Below, one piece after another: positions 12,530 to 25,256 of a DNA stretch of 64,000 nucleotides. Each line of letters starts with the position of its first letter. The first letter of the stretch is position 1. Position numbers and translations under genes: made by a program. The DNA comes from Alopecurus myosuroides. Its lineage: Eukaryota; Streptophyta; Magnoliopsida; Poales; Poaceae. Under the pieces are notes generated by a model. It was not told the DNA's origin and did not search any database. It saw only the letters and a list, made by a program, of their open reading frames with translations. The stretch spans positions 236,682,833-236,746,832 of the forward strand of contig CM054060.1 of assembly GCA_028641055.1 (NCBI GenBank). Direction: 5' to 3'.

Positions 12530-13588
12530 GGGGACTGGAGGGTTTTTAATGAGGCGGCATGCTGACCTAACTTTTCTCGTATCAATAAAGAGATGGTTCA
12601 ACAATATCTTGTTTCTTTCCTGTGTATTTTTGTTAAGTTTTTATATTCCTGTTGTTTTTCTATTTTTCTTCCAGGTAAGTACTGTTTATTGTTCTTAGTA
12701 TATTAGTTTTTCTAGTAAAATGCATACATCTAGGTCTTGGGGGCTGATTGCTTGAATAGCACAGTTGCAAACTCAAAGACCCGGCCACGATGCCATTGAG
12801 TTATAAGGGCCGATTACTTGTAATAAGTACGGCTGCAAGCTTATAACCGGACAAAGGAGCCAAACTTTCTTGACTTTTCTTGCTTAAGCTTGATGTGACT
12901 CGCACTAAGTGGCATGCTTTGCTAGCGTATGATTACAATCAGTCATGATGCCCAATGGGACTTGCCTGACCCTGTCTTCGTACAGCTGTAGCAACATTGA
13001 TTATCCACGCGAAAGCCGGCTTACAGTAGAAGAAGGTCAAAAGGGTCATCTAAACCACAAGTTATGCCGAGTACAAGGTTAATAGCCGGAAACTCAAAGT
13101 ATATTAAGCATAACTTCAAATCCTATGTGAAACGGCTCTAGGTTTTGGGCTTAGCAGTAACAATTTGTTCCTTTTGAAAGACCCAACATCCTAGACTTGG
13201 AATTTCGGGCCTTGGGGACTTGGGAATTTGAAAAAAATAAACAAATTATCTAGCTATTCAGCTCAAAAACCCAAAAATCCGAGTCTTGGTGACTTGGGGA
13301 CTTAGAAAAAAATCCACCAGTCAAAACCCACGAGACCCGGAAACCGAGTCTCACAAAAGGAACCATAGCAGAAAATCAGAAAACCAGGAATGAAAAAGTC
13401 CAAAAGACAGGGAAATATCAAATTTATGCAAAGGCCAAAAGGGCCATGAAAGATATTAAGGTCTTGAAACATATTACAAACCAGGATAGTAGTATCATAA
13501 AGTGCACAGGCGCACTATCAAAAGAATAATAGTTTTAAAAAGGCCCATTGGCCTAATAAAGTGTTTGAGACGGTTGCCGATAAAGAGT
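12530..13588 (+). other. Tat-1 spacer between integrase and antisense gene
   Basis: This holds no coding frame of note on either strand. It lies where the sense RNA 3' UTR and the 3' end of the antisense gene converge. I see T-rich stretches (12600-12690) and repeated short motifs such as GACTTGGGGACTT (13260-13310), but no domain and no further repeat. Confidence 0.6.
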
Positions 13589-15790
13589 TCACTCGGCCTC
13601 CTGGGCCGAGTCGTCCATCTTGCCCTTGCCCTTGGCAGCCGGGTCTTGTTCCTTGCCTTGTTCTTCAGCAGTCTTTGCGGTAGCAGCACCCGGGTCAGCA
13701 GTAGTGCCGGCCCGTGCGGGAGGAGGAACAATCGGCGTGGAGGTAGCAGGCGCAAAATCGGCCTCAGCCTTCTTCTTCGCGGCCTCTTCCCTCGCCTGAG
13801 CAGCCTCCGCCTTCCATCGTGCCAGCATGTCATATGGCTTGGGAAGATCCGACTTAACTGCCTTATCATCAGCATCATATGGTGGGACAATCGAACTGAC
13901 GTCCAGACTATCGGCAATTATGCTAGCCGAGTGACGAACCTCCTTCTGGATAGCCTTGAAGTTCTTTGTTGAGAACCTGGAGCCGTCATGGTTGAACTCT
14001 GGAAACCCGCCAACGAGCTTTGCCGGCTCAAGTTTTGGAAAATATGCCTTAGCCAGTGCAAGCCCCCGGGTTACTCCAACCCGGCAGGACGAGCGTTTCC
14101 AGTGCTCGATCCACTCGGGGATAGTGGAGCACGCGTCAAGCAGTGTCTTCAAGCTACCATGTCCAACACCCGGCCACTTCAAATCCTGAAGAATCCATTT
14201 GGTCCCGGCACAGAGTTGCCGGATCGTGCTCTTTATCATCTTCAGTTTTGCTATGTCATCTTCATCCGGAGTTACATCATCCGGACCTGCAGAAAATAGA
14301 AAAAAGCTTTAAGTAAGGGAATTCGACTATTTATCAGAATGAGAATCCGGGTTATAGTTATTAAGTTAGGAATAGTTACCAGTCAAAGAACGATATGTGT
14401 CGGCAATCTGAACAGAAAGCTTGGTCAATTCATCTTCTGCTGCATGAGCCCTCTTTCTATAATTCCTTGCAAGTTTCCCTGTCCTCTTGGCATCAGCTTC
14501 AGCCGACTCACGCAGAGTCGCCTCCGTCTCGAGGAGTTTGGTGGCCTTCGCCAATGCTTTCTCAGAGCGGGTTACGAAGGCCTGCGTGGAAACACAAGGA
14601 AGGGTTAGCCGGATAAAAGCAAACTATCAGTTGGATACACTATGAAAGTTCCAAGCAAATTATCAATAAGTTCACTCGGAACTTGGGGACTAGGCAAATA
14701 TACAGGCAATACTACTCGGATTTACCTCATGTTTGGCTATCAAGGCTTCTAGGACATTTTCTTCGTCAGCCCTCAAGGTGTGCAGGGCGTCGAGCATCTG
14801 GGTAAAGGTCATATCCTCGGGCTTGGTACCGGAAGAGCCGGCGGCCTGATCACTCGGAGGAGTAATCTTCTCCGGCTTTGGGGTGGAGACCCGGGCTGCC
14901 TGGGTGTCAGGGTTGGGAGTGCCCACCCTCGTGTCCAGGATCTCGACGTCGTCATCCTCAGGTTCCTCAGATGGCTTGGGAGACCCGGCTTCCTGCCGGG
15001 CCGAGTCTGTCAGGGGGTCTTGTTCTTGGTTTTCTTCACCAGCACCGCCAGTTGCGGCGTCCATATCATCAACCGGCCCTTCAGTCTCCCGGTTATCCGT
15101 ATCCATGTTATCCGGGTCACTGATCGAGACCTGGGCGCTAAAGAAAGAAAAGAGAAGTGGTTAGTAGCAAAAAGTGAAGGTTATCAAAAGGACTAGTATA
15201 TCGCTTAGCAGGAAATATAACTTACCCGACATTCACCACAAAGTCCGTCGGAAGCTCGCTGCTAGACGCGGACGAGGCTGTTACAGAATCCGAGAGTGAG
15301 ACCCGGAACTGTCCGGCTAATGGATGATTGGGGGAAGGGTGTCTTTCAGGTGAGTTGCATGGATGAGATGGAGAAGTACCAGTGCGACGAGCTGGGGACG
15401 TGGGAATACCCGGGTTGAGGGGATCGTCACCCGGGGAATTCCGGGTTACCCTGCGCTTGGTCGGAGGCGGGTCCTTCAAGTGTGGCGAATTGGACAATTG
15501 TCGATTAAGTTCGCGCATATTATCAAAAGAATAGGGTTGGGAGGTCATGGAGGAATATGGAACCTTGAAAACAACCCCTCGGGTTTTCTTCTTGGCTCCG
15601 ACCTCAACTTCCGGCTCGGCCTCGCTTTTATCACTCTCGGTTTCTTCCGGGTCTTCTTTGTCGTCCTTGTCATCCTTATCATCCATCCCTGAAAGGCACA
15701 AATACATAGTCGGAAAAAGAGAAAAAACGGGAAAGCAAAGTAATAGAGGTTAAGATGATTGAAACCTGGATGATACCTTCATCGGTGTCA

Positions 15791-17442
15791 TGAAGGGAAT
15801 ATGCCCGAGAGGCAATAATAAAATGGTTATTATCTTATTCCTTGTTTATGATGAATGTTTATTTCTCATGCTAGAATTGTATTAACCGGAAACGTTGATA
15901 CATGTGTGCTTAATAAACAAACAATGGTTCCTAGTAGAGCCTCTCTTTTAACTAGCTCGTTGATTAATAGATGATCAAGGTTTCCTGATCATGAACATTG
16001 GATGTTATTAATAACGGGGTCATGTCATTAGAAGAATGATGTGATGAACATATACCCAAAGAGAATATAGCAATGCGATCAAGTCATTTAGTTTACATTG
16101 TTATATCAAACATACGAAGTAACTTATTCCTTAGACCTTGAGATCATGTCAATCACTGATACCGGAAGAGTGCTTTGATGGCATCAAACGTCACACCGTA
16201 ACAGGGTGACTATAAAGGTGTCGTTAAGTATTCGGAAAGTATTAGTTGAGGATCATGGATCAAGAGTGGGATTTGTCCATCCAAATGACGGAGAGATATA
16301 CTCTGGGCCCTCTCGGTGATATCACATCGAAACCGCTTGCAAGCACGTGATATGATCACAAGGATGTTATATCACGGGAACAAGAAAAGAGTACTTGTCG
16401 GTAACGAGATTGAACAAGGTATGGTTGATACCAATGATCGAATCTCGGACAAGTAAAATATCGCGAGACAAAGGGAATAGTTCACGGCGTTGTTGGTTCA
16501 CACGATCACGAGAGTCATCATTGAATATATAGGAGTCATCACGGATCTCCAGATCCCGCTGTTGATTATTGATCGGAGAGGAGTCTCGATCATGTCTATC
16601 TTATTCACGAACCGTAGGGTGACACACTTAAGGTTCGATGACGCATTTGAGAGGATACGGAATATCGAAGAATATTTTGGACATCACCGAAATTGTTTCG
16701 GGGAAAATTGAAATAGCTCAAGGGGTTTTTCGTCGAATGGTTGTTAATAGAATTAACAAATGATTCGAGGTGCTTTATGGAAATGTTTGTTAATAGAATT
16801 AACAAATGCTGAAATAAAGAAATAAAAATGTTTTATTGATTTATTAAAGAAAAACTCTTGGATTTTCTAAGTGGGGTTTAAAGGAAAATGAGTGGGTGTG
16901 AGTGGAGTGTCCACTCACATCATGAGGGAAGAGGTGGGGGCACACCATGGGGCTGGCCGCACCCCCCTTGGGCTGCCTCCCCCCTCTCCTATAAAAGGAG
17001 GGTGAGAGCTCTCCCTCCTCCACACACTTGGCCACTTCCCTTTCCCTCCACCCGCTGCTCCATTTCATGGTCTCCGGCTTGGCGAAGCCCTGACCGTGGG
17101 ATTCTTCACCACCACCACGTCGTCGTGCTGCTGGAGTTCCGAGGGATCCTCTACTTCCGCGCCCCGCTGGAACGAGGGAACGGAGGTCGTCATCAACCGT
17201 ACGTGTGACCGATCACGGATGCACCGCCGGATTGCGGTGCCATCTTCTCGCTATCGGGATCGGTGTGAGTACGACTACGCCAACAACGAGATTTGATCTC
17301 GTACCACTTTGAGTCTTCGAGGGTATGTGTTCTCCTTAACCCTCTTGTTGCCCGTTGCACTTCGTCTCATAGATTAGATCTTGGCCTTTCGGGTATCTCT
17401 CGCGTAGGAAATTTTTTGTTTTCTATGCTACGTTCCCCTTCA
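15791..17442 (+). repeat. Copia-A 5' LTR
   Basis: It runs from TGAAGGGAATATG to TTCCCCTTCA. The probable promoter is TATAAAAG at 16990-16997 inside a GC-rich tract; transcripts would start about 30 bp later. The short open frames inside (for example 16888-17208) recur in all four LTRs of this family and are not genes. Confidence 0.95.
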
Positions 17443-17443
17443 G

Positions 17444-17456
17444 TGGTATCAGAGCC
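17444..17456 (+). other. Copia-A primer-binding site (initiator tRNA-Met)
   Basis: TGGTATCAGAGCC lies one base after the LTR, the standard Copia primer site complementary to tRNA-iMet. Confidence 0.93.
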
Positions 17457-18600
17457 GGATCTATGCGTAGATGTTTTGTACGGGTAGAACACATAGGTGT
17501 ATGTGGGCGTTGATGATCATGTTATTACCTCCTTGATTATTTTATGATCTTAGTGGCATAGTGGGATGAAGCGGCCCGGACTAACCTTACATGTCCACGT
17601 ACATGAGACTTGTTCCACAACTGACATGCAACTTGTATTGCATAAGTGGCTTGCGGGTGTCTGTTTCTCCTACTATAGTTAAGATCTAATCTATGAAGGG
17701 TTGTTAAAAATGTGTTTATCAACGTTGTGGTTGATGTTCGTAGGTATGAACGGTTCTATCCTCGAAAGGCCTAAGCCACGTAAAATATGCAAAAATAAAT
17801 TAGAAGCGTCTAACTAGTTTTTGCTGGGCATGTGATGTGATATGGTCAATATTACAAATTTGATTATGAGATGATCTATTTTGTAAATTATTGATATACC
17901 ATAAGGTATCCATATGGTTGTCTTCTTATTGATGGACAAACAAGTTTGGGGTACCGTGGTACTTGGTACCACGCCGGTGGAATGATTGAGATCATACCAT
18001 AATGCACATGATGGAGATCAAGTGCAAGAAGGACCATATCATATCACGTTATCCTTTCATGTGATGTCTGTGATGTTGATCCTTTTTATGCATCTTGTTT
18101 TGCTTAGATAACGTTGGTAGCATTATAAGATGATCCCTCTCACTTAATATCAAGATAATAATGTGTTCTTCCTTAAGTATGCACCGTTAAGAAAGTTCGT
18201 CGTTTCGAGACACCACGTGATGATCGGGTGTGACAGACTCAACGTTCGCATACAACGGGTGTTTTCAAGCCTAGCATGTACAGACATGGCCTTGAAACAC
18301 ACGCAATACTACGGTTCTACTTGGCGAGCCTAGCATGTACAGACATGGCCTCGGAACACGTAACCGAAAGGTAAAGCATGAGTCATATGGATGATATGAT
18401 GAACATGTCGATGTTCGCCTTTGAAACTACATCATCTCACGTGATGATCGGTTTTGGTGTAGTGAATTTGGTTCGTGTAATCACTAAAGACGACTAAGAG
18501 GGATGTTGTTTTTGAGTGGGAGTTCATGGTTTAATTTTTGAATTAACTTGAACTTATTTATCATAAACAACCAATCAAAGTGAATTTGCATAAATTGTAG
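17457..18600 (+). other. Copia-A leader (5' UTR), conserved
   Basis: The leader is closely similar to that of Copia-B (38967-40123), in contrast to the coding region. It holds a duplicated motif beginning GCCTAGCATGTACAGACATG at 18269-18292 and 18328-18351. Packaging and dimerisation signals are expected in this part of Copia RNAs; whether the repeat is one is unknown. The gag start seen in Copia-B is destroyed here (GTAGTATTCATTGG in place of GTAGATCATGG). Confidence 0.65.
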
Positions 18601-21600
18601 TATTCATTGGCATCCACAAAACTATCTTACACTTAGATTGTTTATTGAGATATAACTGTTATGATCTGGTAAAAAATCATTTAAGATTGGTACCGTATTA
18701 GTGAAATTTAAAATTGATTCCTATTGTAGATTTTTCGTATTTCCTACCTAGCTCCATATGGTTAATTATTGATTGATCTAGAGAGCAACCAATTCCTACT
18801 TAGAATCCAAAAGTCATGGTTGCTTCCGTATTACTTTATCTTCAAAAGAATGTTTTGTTGATCAAAGTGATTTAGGAACCGAAAAGAATTGTTTTCAGAA
18901 ACAATCAAGTGAAAGATATATTGATATCTAGAAACTTATTTGTGGCAACATGGCTGATTATAATTTAGCGTGACAATGTTTGCTTATATTATCTGAATAT
19001 ATGCAATGATTGAAGACGCTAGGCATTTGAATATTCCAAGAAGTTGGGCGCTAAAAATTATCCTCTAAATCCCTTACTTTGAGGTATAGTAGCTTAATCA
19101 TAAAATTGTTATGATGGGATGGATTAAAAGTATGTGTAAAGTCGTTTACCTTACTTGGAGATTGCTAAGAGTGGAATCTAGAAGAATTCTATTAATATGG
19201 TGATATTAGTGGAACAATCAAACTCAAAGTATGACTCAAGGGGTGATAGTATATGACTAACACGCCAAAGAAAATGAGCTAGTAAGACTAGCATTGTTTG
19301 ATGTTGAATGATTCTTCTAGAAAGGAAAGGGAATATTGAAAATAGAATTACAAAAGGATATATGGCAGAAAAAGAAGATAACTGGAAAGTCCAGCTCAGG
19401 AGTATATGCTTGATATACAAGTTATAGATGTATTACTAGTTAACAAAGTATTTTTGGTATTTTGATACCACATTGGTTGGTATGAGGTGTCATACAAAGC
19501 AACGCAATGAAAGAAATACAAGGGCCTAAAAGGAACTAGTAATAGATGTGGAATCGATTATGACAAGAACATAAATAAAGTGTTATTGTGTTCATTGTCG
19601 TATCGAACCAAACAGTCAAGATTTATTTGAAGAACTTAATAATTTGTTATTTTGTTCTAGTCTTTTGTGAGAACAAATGAGATTGTTCAAACGATGACCA
19701 TATTCCATAATTGATGGATATGTTAATATAAATCATGTTGGTAAAGTAAACATCTATAAGACTGAATGCTAAACGTTGCAAGACGTAAAAGATTTTCACT
19801 TAAATTGTGACACCACCATTTTAGTTCATATCGGAAAGGAAAACATGAAGGAACTCCATATTGATGGACTTCCGGAGTCATTTTGTTTTGAATAAATTGA
19901 CGCTTGTGAGACCTCTTCCAAAAGATGACTAGAATTCCGTTCATAGGCCAAAGTAGAATGGACGACTAATTTAGTGGAGATTATACATAATGATGTATAT
20001 AGTCCATTATGTGTAGTCATGTATGGTGGATTAATTTTTCCTTCATAAAATTCTGTCGATAATTTAAGTAGATATGTGAGTATATCTATTTAAAGGGAAC
20101 AGAGTTTGACATTTTGAATTGATTCAAAAGGTTGTTAATATGAAGTTAAAATCAATGTAACAAGATAATCAAGTATTTATGATTGGATCATAAAGGATAA
20201 AGTTTGAGTTACAAGTTTAGCAAAACATCTTAGAAGTTGCAGAATTGTTCTACAGCTTATACTTCTCGAATACCCCACATTAGATTGGAGTATTCAAAAG
20301 ACAAAATCAAACCTTGTCTGACATGGTAAGATTAATAAAATTGCCATTATAATTTTGTAGTTTATACATTAAGGACAACCGTTTTCCACTGAAAAGAGCA
20401 CCATCATGATCCGCTGAAATTGACAACATATAAGATATGGTTTGGGTAGTGCCCCGAATTGTCACTTTCTTAAGTTTTGGTATGCATAGCATGTGTAAAA
20501 TGTTTACAACCAAAATAGGATAAATATATGTTTATAAGGTTATCCCAAATAAAACATTGGGTATTTCTCCTATCACCGAACCAAAAGACAAATGTTGTTT
20601 GTCAGAAAGGGTTGATTTCTCGAGAAAGTAGTTCTTGCGAAACAAGTGAGTGGGAGCACAGTACAAACTCAACGAGGTTAGAGAATCTTTGTTATCATGT
20701 CAAGAGTAGCGCAGCACTGGAAGTTGTTCCGGGGTTTACTATTTTGACTAAGTAGAAGACACTACAAATGTTGTAGATACTTCAAATGAGTTTGCGAACT
20801 GTACCAGAAAAGTCCAAAAACTTTGTACTTAGAACAACTTGTGGTTTAAGTGTAAAGTGTTGTTTTGACAACAAAAGGACCTGGACCTTATAAAGGAAGC
20901 AAATGATGGGCCCTGACTTCGTAAAATTGACTATGAGTAATTATATCCGCCATAGTATCCTTGTATGAATATCAAGTATGTGACTTGGTAGTCCTTTCGA
21001 TAGGCATGATGCCTAGCGATAGCAAAATGGTCTATATAGCGACAAAGACATGGATTTTACATCTTATTAAAATTGTACTTATCGAAAAGTTGTTTTCGAC
21101 GAAGTTCAAAGAGTTAACTACTACAAGATTTTGATCTTCCGTAGTGATGCTTTAGTCTTTGCGGATAGTTCTAGCAAAAGGTTACATATTATGATATGGC
21201 AGTTGAATAACAAACTCTCCTCTCAAGGAAGTTTTATCAAGGATGTGTACTTGACACAGTCTGAGAGTTTTGTAAAATTCAAAAAGGTTGCTAGAAAGGT
21301 ATGCACACTTCAATGGTTGAAGTGAGCATAACGAAGTTGAAATCTTTAGCTTAATGAAGTTATCAAAAGAGTTTGATTCCATCATGAATGATAAAGATGC
21401 TTGTAGAGTTACAAGAAATTAAGTGGGAGCGCTATGACATATTTCCAATACTTTATGTAGATGACATATGGTTGATTGGAAAATATGTATTTTAAATTAA
21501 CACGATAAATATTTTTGATTTCATATTGATGAAAGGCTTAGAAGATATTGGGCATCGATATCTATAAAAGATGGATTGACGCACCTGATATGATTGAAGC

Positions 21601-22496
21601 CAAATTACATAGATGAAATATTGAAGTAAGTCAATATGAAAATGACAAGAAGGAGTTCTTGTCACATGGAAAATAATTGAGCAAGATTCATGTGTTTTGA
21701 CACATGATGAGCATCATTGAAATTGAGATTTCTAAGTCATGTTTCCATGCTATGTACACAACCAGATGAGTCCTATGCTATAAAATGTTATAGTAGGATA
21801 ATTCATATGATGATTAGACGACAGTGAGAGAGATCCTTGTGTAATTTTAGAAATGCTAAGGATATGTTTTCCCATATAGTAATGACAAAATATTAGTTGT
21901 AATATGTTACACTAATAGTCTTGTCATTTATTCAAGTAATTTTATCTCAATTAAAATATGTGATGAACGGTAGCACAATAGGATGGAAGAAAGTTCCATG
22001 CTGGATTTGAAAGAGTTTCAAATATTGTGACAGATACTACAACAAAGGCTAAAATATATCGTTGTGTTAACAACTGATTATAAGCGTATTTTGTGTCAAG
22101 GAGTTCTTTATTGAACTTGGTGAATTTCCAAGAATGCTGAAACTATGAAGCTACATTTTCATAATGTTAGTAACATCAGTTTAAGCTGAGGAATTAAGGT
22201 ATCACCGGAACTTGGTGAGTTTCCAAGAATGCTAACACTATGAAGCTACATTTTCACAATGTTAGTGACATCAGTTTAAGCTGAGGAATTAAGTTTTCAT
22301 CAATTGACCATATATATATACAAAGCCATCTCATTAGAGAATGAGTGATGCGTGTATACGCAAAGAACATGCAAATACAATAGGACCTGAACATTTCAGA
22401 TCTTTTTTATGATGTTTACCACATGCGAAGCATGGTAATAACACTGGAACGTCATATGTGTTAAGTGCTTACAGACTAGATTATTGACTCTAGTGC
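18601..22496 (+). pseudogene. Copia-A gag-pol relic
   Basis: No frame exceeds about 80 codons. Homology with Copia-B can be followed only in patches: a pol linker near 20530-20740 (GYP, then FSYHR-like, later EVVPGF) and an RT core near 21440-21480 reading FPILYVDDIWLIGK (YVDD codons 21454-21465). Stops, deletions and insertions are spread throughout, so no Gag, integrase or RT can be made. Overall length is close to that of Copia-B's internal region (5065 against 5179 bp), so decay was mainly by point changes and small indels. Confidence 0.75.
22114..22293 (+). repeat. 85-bp direct duplication in Copia-A
   Basis: Copies at 22114-22198 and 22209-22293 both start AACTTGGTGA and end GAGGAATTAAG and differ at a handful of bases; 10 bp separate them. 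The position is in the 3' relic of pol or 3' UTR. Confidence 0.9.
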
Positions 22497-22506
22497 AAGT
22501 GGGAGA
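22497..22506 (+). other. Copia-A polypurine tract
   Basis: AAGTGGGAGA lies one base before the 3' LTR and is identical in Copia-B (44121-44130). Confidence 0.85.
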
Positions 22507-22507
22507 C

Positions 22508-24159
22508 TGAAGGGAATATGCCCGAGAGGCAATAATAAAATGGTTATTATCTTATTCCTTGTTTATGATGAATGTTTATTTCTCATGCTAGAATTGTATT
22601 AACCGGAAACGTTGATACATGTGTGCTTAATAAACAAACAATGGTTCCTAGTAGAGCCTCTCTTTTAACTAGCTCGTTGATTAATAGATGATCAAGGTTT
22701 CCTGATCATGAACATTGGATGTTATTAATAACGGGGTCATGTCATTAGAAGAATGATGTGATGAACATATACCCAAAGAGAATATAGCAATGCGATCAAG
22801 TCATTTAGTTTACATTGTTATATCAAACATACGAAGTAACTTATTCCTTAGACCTTGAGATCATGTCAATCACTGATACCGGAAGAGTGCTTTGATGGCA
22901 TCAAACGTCACACCGTAACAGGATGACTATAAAGGTGTCGTTAAGTATTCGGAAAGTATTAGTTGAGGATCATGGATCAAGAGTGGGATTTGTCCATCCA
23001 AATGACGGAGAGATATACTCTGGGCCCTCTCGGTGATATCACATCGAAACCGCTTGCAAGCACGTGATATGATCACAAGGATGTTATATCACGGGAACAA
23101 GAAAAGAGTACTTGTCGGTAACGAGATTGAACAAGGTATGGTTGATACCAATGATCGAATCTCGGACAAGTAAAATATCGCGAGACAAAGGGAATAGTTC
23201 ACGGCGTTGTTGGTTCACACGATCACGAGAGTCATCGTTGAATATATAGGAGTCATCACGGATCTCCAGATCCCGCTGTTGATTATTGATCGGAGAGGAG
23301 TCTCGATCATGTCTATCTTATTCGCGAACCGTAGAGTGACACACTTAAGGTTCGATGACGTATTTGAGAGGATACGGAATATCGAAGAATATTTTGGACA
23401 GCACCGAAATTGTTTCGGGGAAAATTGAAATAGTTCAAGGGGTTTTTCGTCGAATGGTTGTTAATAGAATTAACAAATGATTCGAGGTGCTTTATGGAAA
23501 TGTTTGTTAATAGAATTAACAAATGCTGAAATAAAGAAATAAAAATGTTTTATTGATTTATTAAAGAAAAACTCTTGGATTTTCTAAGTGGGGTTTAAAG
23601 GAAAATGAGTGGGTGTGAGTGGAGTGTCCACTCACATCATGAGGGAAGAGGTGGGGGCACACCATGGGGCTGGCCGCACCCCCCTTGGGCTGCCTCCCCC
23701 CTCTCCTATAAAAGGAGGGTGAGAGCTCTCCCTCCTCCACACACTTGGCCACTTCCCTTTCCCTCCACCCGCTGCTTCATTTCATGGTCTCCGGCTTGGC
23801 GAAGCCCTGACCGTGGGATTCTTCACCACCACCACGTCGTCGTGCTGCTGGAGTTCCGAGGGATCCTCTACTTCCGCGCCCCGCTGGAACGAGGGAACGG
23901 AGGTCGTCATCAACCGTACGTGTGACCGATCACGGATGCACCGCCGGATTGCGGTGCCATCTTCTCGCTATCGGGATCGGTGTGAGTACGACTACGCCAA
24001 CAACGAGATTTGATCTCGTACCACTTTGAGTCTTCGAGGGTATGTGTTCTCCTTAACCCTCTTGTTGCCCGTTGCACTTCGTCTCATAGATTAGATCTTG
24101 GCCTTTCGGGTATCTCTCGCGTAGGAAATTTTTTGTTTTCTATGCTACGTTCCCCTTCA
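22508..24159 (+). repeat. Copia-A 3' LTR
   Basis: Same length as the 5' LTR (1652 bp), with TATAAAAG at 23707-23714. Differences seen from the 5' copy include CAGGGTG/CAGGATG, CATCATTG/CATCGTTG, GACGCAT/GACGTAT, ACATCACC/ACAGCACC and GCTCCATT/GCTTCATT. Confidence 0.95.
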
Positions 24160-25256
24160 TGTCAGCCGGCTCTTCTTCCTCTTTCGGGTTCCCGGAGTTG
24201 GGGGGGGTCTCGATGTTCCAAAAAGCATTATCAGCCTGAGATAAAGGCATAAAAGTGAGAGTTAGTAGTTGTATCAAGTAAAAGTACAAGTGTAAGTGAA
24301 TAAGTGTCGGATCTTACTGCTGGAGCCGGGTTGTCCCGGGTGAACGACGCTAACCCCGCTATATTTTTGATCACTTCCACCTTTTCAGTCAGGAAGCTCT
24401 TGATGATCTTGTTCGTGTCGCCAGCCGGGTAATTCCTTGAAGAATAACGGAGCGCATCCGTGACATGCCCCGAGTACTCGCACATCAATTTGGGACGAAT
24501 GGAGTTGGGATGAATCCGGAAAGCTACCCAAGTCTTAACAAAATTAAGCCCAAGGAGACCCTGGGCGGAAAGGACGGCTATCTTGGCTAGGTGGGGCTGG
24601 ATGGACTCTCTGTCTGACTCAGAGGCGAAGGCATTAAAGGTATCAGAAAGATCGAGGAGCCCCTCAGAGTAACCCGGCAGTTTCTTTTCGCCGGGTGGGG
24701 AGATGTCCCGGTAGTAGAAAAAGGATTTTTGCCAATGCTTAACGTGGGAGTTAAGGCTCAAAGTCAGCATTGGCGAATTCTTACGCCGTTGGACAGAAAC
24801 CCCGCCGCAGGCCAAGAGGGCCCCATCACCGCTTTTGCGGCACGGTTTGCATTGGAATAATTCAATAAATAAGGCAAGGTTCGGGGGGATGCACAAGTAA
24901 GACTCGCAAAGGACGATGAAGTGAGTTATATTCAACATAGAGTTAGGCCCTATGTCGAAGACTCGGAGGCCGTAATGGGTGAGGACTTCGCGGAAAAAAG
25001 AGTGACCCGGGGGACGGAATCCCCGGATCACGTGCTCTGCGAAACATATTACCTCATTTTGACCAGGGGATGGCCGGGTCTCGTCACCCGGAACACGCCA
25101 ATGGATCTCCTTTTGAGGAGGGAGGACGCCTGATTCGGCGAGCTCCTCCAGCTTGGCCTGGGTCACGGTGGACCTAGCCTAGTTGGCGGAAATGGCTTGG
25201 GTCGTCTTTGGCTTTGCCGGCTGTTTGCCCTTGTTCTTGGGAGCCATTTGTTCGGT

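Larger units (their letters stand above)
15791..24159 (+). mobile_element. Copia-A: BARE/Angela-like Copia element, coding region decayed
   Basis: The element is flanked by TSD TGTCA (15786-15790 and 24160-24164) and bounded by two 1652-bp LTRs beginning TGAAGGG and ending CCCTTCA. I count about eight differences between the LTRs (roughly 0.5%). The primer site (initiator tRNA-Met), leader and polypurine tract are intact, but the internal 5065 bp holds only scraps of gag-pol. The LTR text and leader resemble BARE1/Angela/WIS elements of Pooideae. It interrupts exon 2 of the Tat-1 antisense gene. Copia-B is a relative of the same lineage and may represent the kind of element that moved it. Confidence 0.93.
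13589..25256 (-). pseudogene. Tat-1 antisense spliced gene (aORF, Transposase_28-like)
   Basis: My exon model on the minus strand, all with GT-AG introns: exon 1 25256-24318 (ATG 25247), exon 2 24235-24160 plus 15785-15777 (split by Copia-A), exon 3 15688-15226, exon 4 15137-14726, exon 5 14581-14380, exon 6 14286-13589. The coding parts sum to 2790 nt, a multiple of three, and phases agree at every junction. Exon 1 resembles the Pfam family Transposase_28 (PF04195, 'putative gypsy type transposon'): RGFRPPGHSFFREVLTHYGL, then PNSMLNITHFIVLCESYL. Exons 2-4 are acidic and low-complexity. Exon 5 is a charged coiled coil. Exon 6 has a globular start and an Ala/Lys-rich tail. The only break besides Copia-A is TAG at codon 23 (25179-25181). 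Extra antisense ORFs are known in Tat elements; their function is unknown. Splice sites are predicted, not shown. Confidence 0.75.

Noticed and set aside
16888..17208. 106-codon frame that recurs at 23605, and relatives at 38452 and 45233
   Set aside because: It is the GC-rich promoter and R region of the Copia LTR and appears once in each of the four LTRs.
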